NCBI GenBank assembly: GCA_902806375.1
Contig: CADCWK010000381.1
Span: forward strand, 1 to 18,300
From: an uncultured Thermomicrobiales bacterium
GTDB lineage: Bacteria; Chloroflexota; Chloroflexia; Thermomicrobiales; UBA6265
Direction of reading: 5' to 3'
DNA: 18,300 nucleotides
A program made the translations under genes and the position numbers. The notes under the pieces are model-generated. The model had not been told where the DNA came from. It saw nothing but the letters and a program-made list of their open reading frames with translations, and searched no databases. Every line of letters begins with the position of its first letter. Position 1 is the first letter of the stretch. This document shows positions 14,345 through 18,300 of the stretch, in pieces.

Positions 14345-16354
14345 AGCCGGGTGGAGGATGTCCTCGACCTCATCCTCCTCGACCAGCGGGAACGTGACGC
14401 GAGCGATGGTGCCGCTCTCGCCGGGCGAGGCCAGGGTGAACTCTCCATGAAGGTCGCTCTGGACCAGCCGGCCGATGATCCGCATCCCGAGGCCCGTGCT
14501 CTGCCACGGCTCGAAGTTCCGGGGGACGCTCCGGCCATTGTTCGCGACTTCGAGCGTGACGAACCCGGCGTGCTTCCAGGTCCGGATCGAGACCCGGCCC
14601 GTCGTCCGGCCCTTGAACCCGTGGCTGACGGCGTTGGTGATCAGCTCGTTGATGATGAGGGCCACGATCGTCGCCTGCCGCGATGGGACCCGAACATTGC
14701 CGGGGAGGATCTCGAAGTCGACGCTCAGGCCGGGCGGGATCATGGTGACATGGGCCTCGTCCGCGACGTGCCTGGCGATCACGTCGACCGTCGTCCCGCT
14801 GAGCCGCTTCTCGTCACTGAGCAGGTCGTGGACGGCGGCGATCGCCTGGACGCGGCTGATCGCCTCCCGGATGATCCCCGACCACGGTGCGTCGACATTG
14901 GCGCGGAGCTGGAGCGAGAGCAGGGCCGCGACGGTCTGCAGGTTGTTCCGGACGCGGTGATGCATCTCCTGGAGCAGGGCAGAGACGGTGTCGAGGCTGC
15001 GACGGGCCTGCTGGTAGAGCTGGGCGTTCTCGATCGCCAGCGAGGCCGAATCGGTGAAGGCCTGGAGCAGCCCGAGGTGATCCTCGGTGATCTCGACGTC
15101 CGGGGTCATGCGGATGCAGAGGGCGCCGTACATCTCCCGCGCCGACCGGAGCGGGAGGCAGAACAGCGTGCCCTGGCCGTCGGCGTAGTCGATGTCGATC
15201 GACTGGGCGCTACCGGAGGCGACGACCTCCCGGACGAGCACATCGCGTCGGTCGTTGATGACGCCTCGCTGGTCGCCGGCGAAGTACTCGATCCGCGTAT
15301 CGGACTGATGATCGTCGCTCGACGGCGGGCGTACCCGGAAGATCGCCGCGGCTTCGGCGCCGACGAGTTCGACGGACTGCTCGGCGATCAGCCGGAGGAC
15401 GTCGTCGAGATCCAGTGACGAGGCCACGGTCCTGGAGACGCGCTGCAGGGTGCCGAGTTCCTCGACCTTGCGCCGGAGCCGCACGTCGGTCTGGCCATAC
15501 AGTCGACCATTCTCGACGCTGATGGCCAGCTCGCTGGCGACGCTCTGGAGGAACGTGATCTCCTCGGGCTCGAAGCGGCGGCGATGGACGTTGAAGATCG
15601 TCAGCACCCCGACCAGCGTGTTCTTGGCGTGCAGTTGCAGGGGCACCGCGAGCTGGGAGGCGTACATCTCGTCGCCGAGCTGGGGCCCACCGGGCAGCCC
15701 GGACAGGTCGCCGCCAGCGACCGCAACGACCGGGCGGAGTTCGGAGGCCGCCCGGCCGGTGACTCCGACACCGGGCCGGATCGTGAAGGCGCCGACGGAG
15801 GCCGGGTGCAGGCCGACGGCCGAGCGCAGCGCGAGCGACGACGTCGCGTCGTCGTAGAGGAAGACCGCTGCCCCGTCGCTGGCCATCGTCTCGGTCACGA
15901 TCCGGACGGTGGTCTCGAGCATGTCGTTGAGTTCGAGGTGCGCCGTGATCGCCCGGTTGACCTTGTGGAGCGCAGCCAGCCGCGATAACTGGGTCGGCAT
16001 CGGCGGGTTGCCGTTCATCCCGGCCGGCGACTCGGCGGTGGTCCGGTAGCCGCGACTGACGGCGGCGAGGGCGATCCCCGCGGCCCGCATCGTGGTCGGG
16101 TCGCCCATGTGGCCGCCGACCCGCTCGAACAACCCCTGCAGGGTGTCGATGCTGGCGGCCATCGCGTCTTCCAGCGAGATCCCGGCGACGACCGACTCCC
16201 GGCCGAAACCGGTGAAGGCGTCCCGGAGGGCGGTCGCCGTCTGCTCGTTGCCGCCGTCGACTGCCCCGGGGCCGGCCGGGTAGGCGAGGATCAGTTCCGC
16301 CTCCAGCTGTTGGGCGAGGGCCGCGATCGACGTACTGTTGGTCATGCTGTCCAT
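14327..16354 (-). CDS. Soluble double-GAF sensor histidine kinase (HisKA_2 type)
   Basis: Cytoplasmic histidine kinase of 675 residues with no membrane segment. Order: a helical N-terminal region (1-120) I cannot assign; GAF 1 (about 140-285, ending ELAISVENGRLY); a short coiled linker; GAF 2 (about 310-445, ending SASLAIENAQLY); a HisKA_2 dimerisation/phosphoacceptor domain with MHHRVRNNLQ (H465/H466); and an ATPase domain with N-box NELITNAVSHGF (569-580) and G-box STGLGMRIIGRLV (619-631). The G-box lacks the W-x-E of the HWE subfamily. The GAF domains should sense a small molecule, redox state or light-type cofactor; the ligand is unknown. I chose the ATG at 16354 (GGAG 9 bases upstream); an ATG at 16345 is possible, and the frame reaches 16408 inside a hairpin. 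No response regulator lies nearby, so its partner is elsewhere. Confidence 0.9.
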   Translation of the reverse strand: MDSMTNSTSIAALAQQLEAELILAYPAGPGAVDGGNEQTATALRDAFTGFGRESVVAGISLEDAMAASIDTLQGLFERVGGHMGDPTTMRAAGIALAAVSRGYRTTAESPAGMNGNPPMPTQLSRLAALHKVNRAITAHLELNDMLETTVRIVTETMASDGAAVFLYDDATSSLALRSAVGLHPASVGAFTIRPGVGVTGRAASELRPVVAVAGGDLSGLPGGPQLGDEMYASQLAVPLQLHAKNTLVGVLTIFNVHRRRFEPEEITFLQSVASELAISVENGRLYGQTDVRLRRKVEELGTLQRVSRTVASSLDLDDVLRLIAEQSVELVGAEAAAIFRVRPPSSDDHQSDTRIEYFAGDQRGVINDRRDVLVREVVASGSAQSIDIDYADGQGTLFCLPLRSAREMYGALCIRMTPDVEITEDHLGLLQAFTDSASLAIENAQLYQQARRSLDTVSALLQEMHHRVRNNLQTVAALLSLQLRANVDAPWSGIIREAISRVQAIAAVHDLLSDEKRLSGTTVDVIARHVADEAHVTMIPPGLSVDFEILPGNVRVPSRQATIVALIINELITNAVSHGFKGRTTGRVSIRTWKHAGFVTLEVANNGRSVPRNFEPWQSTGLGMRIIGRLVQSDLHGEFTLASPGESGTIARVTFPLVEEDEVEDILHPAARRSS

Positions 16355-16387
16355 GTTTCCAGACTCCGACAGCGATGTCGTCGCGAT

Positions 16388-16419
16388 GCCCGGCCACCGA
16401 TTCATCACGGTGGCCGGGC
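16388..16419. promoter_or_regulatory. 12-bp perfect hairpin upstream of the histidine kinase gene
   Basis: GCCCGGCCACCG (16388-16399) and CGGTGGCCGGGC (16408-16419) flank the 8-base loop ATTCATCA, 34 bases before the kinase start. It could end transcripts of the malic-enzyme gene (stop at 16500) or be a leader structure or operator for the kinase. No U-tract follows on the minus strand. Confidence 0.45.
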
Positions 16420-16450
16420 TCTCTCCATGCCGTAGCTTAGCCCGTCAGCC

Positions 16451-16474
16451 GGTCGGGAGCAGGCCCTCCCGGCC
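16451..16474 (-). terminator. Hairpin after the malic-enzyme gene
   Basis: A 9-bp stem with one G-T pair (16451-16459 with 16466-16474) and a 6-base loop lies 26 bases after the malic-enzyme stop. It precedes the stronger hairpin at 16388-16419, so the two may act in tandem. No U-tract is present. Confidence 0.4.
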
Positions 16475-16499
16475 AGGGATTTGGGCGGTCCGGTCGGGA

Positions 16500-18300
16500 C
16501 TATTCGTAGACGAGATCTCGCGCACGCGCCTCGACGGTGGCGGGGTCGACGGTCAGCCGGGCGACGCCGGTCTCGATCCCGGCCCGGGCGACGGCCGCGG
16601 CGACCTTCGGTGGCACGCGCAGGTCGAGGCTGTCGGGGATCAGGTACTCCGGTGAGAGTTCCTGGTCGCTGACGAGCGTGGCGATCGCATTCGCGGCGGC
16701 GATCTTCATCTCGTCGTTGACCGTCCGGGCCTCGATGTCCAGCGCTCCCCGGAAGACGCCGGGGAAGGCCAGGGAGTTGTTGATCTGGTTGGGGAAGTCA
16801 CTCCGCCCGGTCGCGACGGCGAGCGCCCCGGCCGACCGGGCCTCGTCGGGATGGATCTCCGGCGTGGGGTTGGCCAGCGCGAACACGACCGGATGCGGCG
16901 CCATCCGCCTGATCATGTCGGGGGACAGAACGCCGGGCGCCGAGAGCCCGATGAAGATGTCGGCCCCCTCGAGGACATCGCCGAGGGACCCCTTCCGCCG
17001 GTCGCGGTTGGTGAGCTTCGCGATCTCCCGCTTGGAGTCGTCCATGTTGGCGACCCGCCGGTCGTAGATGGCTCCCGCCCGGTCGCAGAGGACGACATCG
17101 CCCGCGCCGAAGGCGAGCAGCAACTTGGCGACCGCGACGCCGGCCGCGCCCGCCCCGTTGATCGTGATCCGGGCGTCGGCGATCGGTGTCTGCCGGAGCT
17201 TCAGGGCGTTCAGGACGCCCGCCGAGACGACGATCGCGGTGCCGTGCTGGTCGTCATGGAAGACGGGCATCTCCAGCCGCTCCCGGAGCTTGCGCTCGAT
17301 CTCGAAGCAGCGTGGGGCCGCGATGTCCTCCAGGTTGACCCCACCGAAGGAGGGCGAGATGGAGGCGACGATGTCGACGATCTCGTCGACGTCGCGAGCC
17401 ATCAGGCAGATGGGGAACGCTTCGACCCCGGCCAGGGACCGGAACAGGACCGCCTTGCCCTCCATCACCGGCAACGAGGCCTGCGGGCCGATGTCGCCCA
17501 GCCCGAGGACCGCTGACCCGTCGGTCACGATGGCGACGAGGTTGCCCTTGCTGGTCAGGTTCGTGACCTCGCTGGGGTGCTCCCGGATGATCTGGGCGGG
17601 CGTGAAGGCGGCCGGCGGGACGTAGACCATGTTGAGGATGTGGTGATCCCGGATGGGGAGCTTGCTCTCGATCTCCAGGACGCCGCCGTGGCGACGGCGG
17701 AGGTCGATCGACTCCTCCTTGAAGGAGCGCTGGTCGCCGTTGGGGCGGGGGATGGCGGGCTGGAAGCGGCCCTCGTAGACGAAGCGGCGCGTCCGGGCGG
17801 CCACCTCGGCCGGGTCGATCGCGCGTCCGGCCTCGCCGGTCTCGATCGCCGCCCGGGCGACAGCTTCCGCGATCGCCGGGGCGACGCGGAAGTCGAAGAT
17901 CCGCGGCACGATGAAGTCGGCCTGGAGCTCGTCGGCGCCCACCATCCCGGCCAGCGCCTCGGCGGCGTACCGGAGCGTCCGCAGACGGATGTTGCGGGCC
18001 CGGCTGTCGAGGAGGCCGCGGAACACGCCGGGGAAGACCAGGGAGACGTCCATCTGGTTGGCGTGGTCGGAACGCCCCGTCGCGATGACCCGTGCCCCGG
18101 CGGCGCGTGCGACGGCGGGCGTGACCTCGGGGTCCGGAACGGCCAGCGCGAAGACGATCGGATCGTCGGCCATGCTGGCGACCATGGCTTCGTCGACGAT
18201 GCTCCCGGTGCTCAGGCCGACGAAGGCGTCGGCGCCCTTGAGCATCTCGGCCAGGCTGCCGCGCCGGTCGCTCTGGTTGGTCTCCCGCGCGACATACGCC
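16500..18300 (-). CDS. Fused tandem malic enzyme (5' end outside window)
   Basis: Oxidative decarboxylation of malate to pyruvate with NAD(P) is the family reaction. The frame is open through the right edge, so the start is outside the window; the ATG at 18245 is internal to a domain. Numbered from that ATG, residues 1-158 are the C-terminal part of one malic-enzyme NAD domain (unit 1). After a linker (159-177), residues 178-581 are a whole small-type malic enzyme (unit 2). Unit 2 keeps Y208, K264 (MEGKA), E306-D307 (NLEDI), D331-D332 (FHDDQHGT), NGAGAAG at 363-369, N459 (FALANP) and N489-N490 (NQINNSLAFPG), so it should be active. Unit 1 aligns to it without gaps at a 423-residue offset but has V36, D66 and V67 at the three Asn positions. 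Single malic enzymes are about 400-450 residues, or about 760 when fused to a phosphotransacetylase-like domain; a malic-malic fusion is unusual. Confidence 0.9.
   Translation of the reverse strand, partial: AYVARETNQSDRRGSLAEMLKGADAFVGLSTGSIVDEAMVASMADDPIVFALAVPDPEVTPAVARAAGARVIATGRSDHANQMDVSLVFPGVFRGLLDSRARNIRLRTLRYAAEALAGMVGADELQADFIVPRIFDFRVAPAIAEAVARAAIETGEAGRAIDPAEVAARTRRFVYEGRFQPAIPRPNGDQRSFKEESIDLRRRHGGVLEIESKLPIRDHHILNMVYVPPAAFTPAQIIREHPSEVTNLTSKGNLVAIVTDGSAVLGLGDIGPQASLPVMEGKAVLFRSLAGVEAFPICLMARDVDEIVDIVASISPSFGGVNLEDIAAPRCFEIERKLRERLEMPVFHDDQHGTAIVVSAGVLNALKLRQTPIADARITINGAGAAGVAVAKLLLAFGAGDVVLCDRAGAIYDRRVANMDDSKREIAKLTNRDRRKGSLGDVLEGADIFIGLSAPGVLSPDMIRRMAPHPVVFALANPTPEIHPDEARSAGALAVATGRSDFPNQINNSLAFPGVFRGALDIEARTVNDEMKIAAANAIATLVSDQELSPEYLIPDSLDLRVPPKVAAAVARAGIETGVARLTVDPATVEARARDLVYE

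Noticed and set aside
17640..17720. A perfect Shine-Dalgarno-like AAGGAGGAG (minus strand, 17712-17720) at the junction of the two malic-enzyme units, suggesting unit 2 is a separate gene
   Set aside because: No ATG, GTG or TTG follows at a usable distance, and the frame is continuous through the linker. The bases encode Lys-Glu-Glu. A fused protein is the better reading.

Overview
This is a high-GC bacterial window with strongly GC-biased third codon positions. Secreted proteins carry signal-peptidase-I leaders with little lipoprotein character, and two of them have Thr/Pro/Ala linkers of the 'TPxATP' kind. Together with the gene families present, this suggests a Thermomicrobia-like member of Chloroflexota. 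That placement is inference; no rRNA, tRNA or marker gene is present to test it. I see no insertion sequence, phage gene, CRISPR array or tRNA.

Layout. (1) Positions 1-3010, plus strand: the end of a BMP-type (nucleoside/purine class) ABC importer, with two coupled permeases followed by the periplasmic binding protein, which has its own promoter; the ATPase is probably just upstream of the window. (2) 3215-4000: a secreted protein with two DUF4397-like units, closed by a perfect 17-bp hairpin. (3) 4105-6414, minus: an unusually long IlvD/EDD-family dehydratase whose cysteine motifs resemble YjhG/YagF sugar-acid dehydratases. (4) 6695-8026: a DoxX membrane protein facing a YfcE-like metallophosphoesterase, with a shared hairpin between them. 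(5) 8192-8710, minus: an unrecognised basic-tailed protein, then 447 bases without a supported gene. (6) 9158-11685: divergent pepA and a Nif3-like protein. (7) 11771-12097: a YbjQ/UPF0145 protein. (8) 12200-14137, minus: a secreted protein with a cupin-like front and three repeats, each with one cysteine pair. (9) 14327-16354, minus: a soluble double-GAF histidine kinase of the HisKA_2 type. (10) 16500-18300, minus, running off the right edge: two malic-enzyme units fused in one reading frame.

The window is mostly a series of single genes, not one large operon. The clear operon is the importer. Convergent gene pairs are separated by strong GC hairpins without U-tracts, two of which run into a stop codon.

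The most unusual item is the fused double malic enzyme. The visible part of unit 1 aligns with unit 2 without gaps at a constant offset of 423 residues, but unit 1 has replaced all three asparagines expected to contact malate, while unit 2 keeps the full active site. This looks like an active enzyme fused to a pseudoenzyme or retuned copy. The second most unusual item is the cysteine-paired repeat surface protein.
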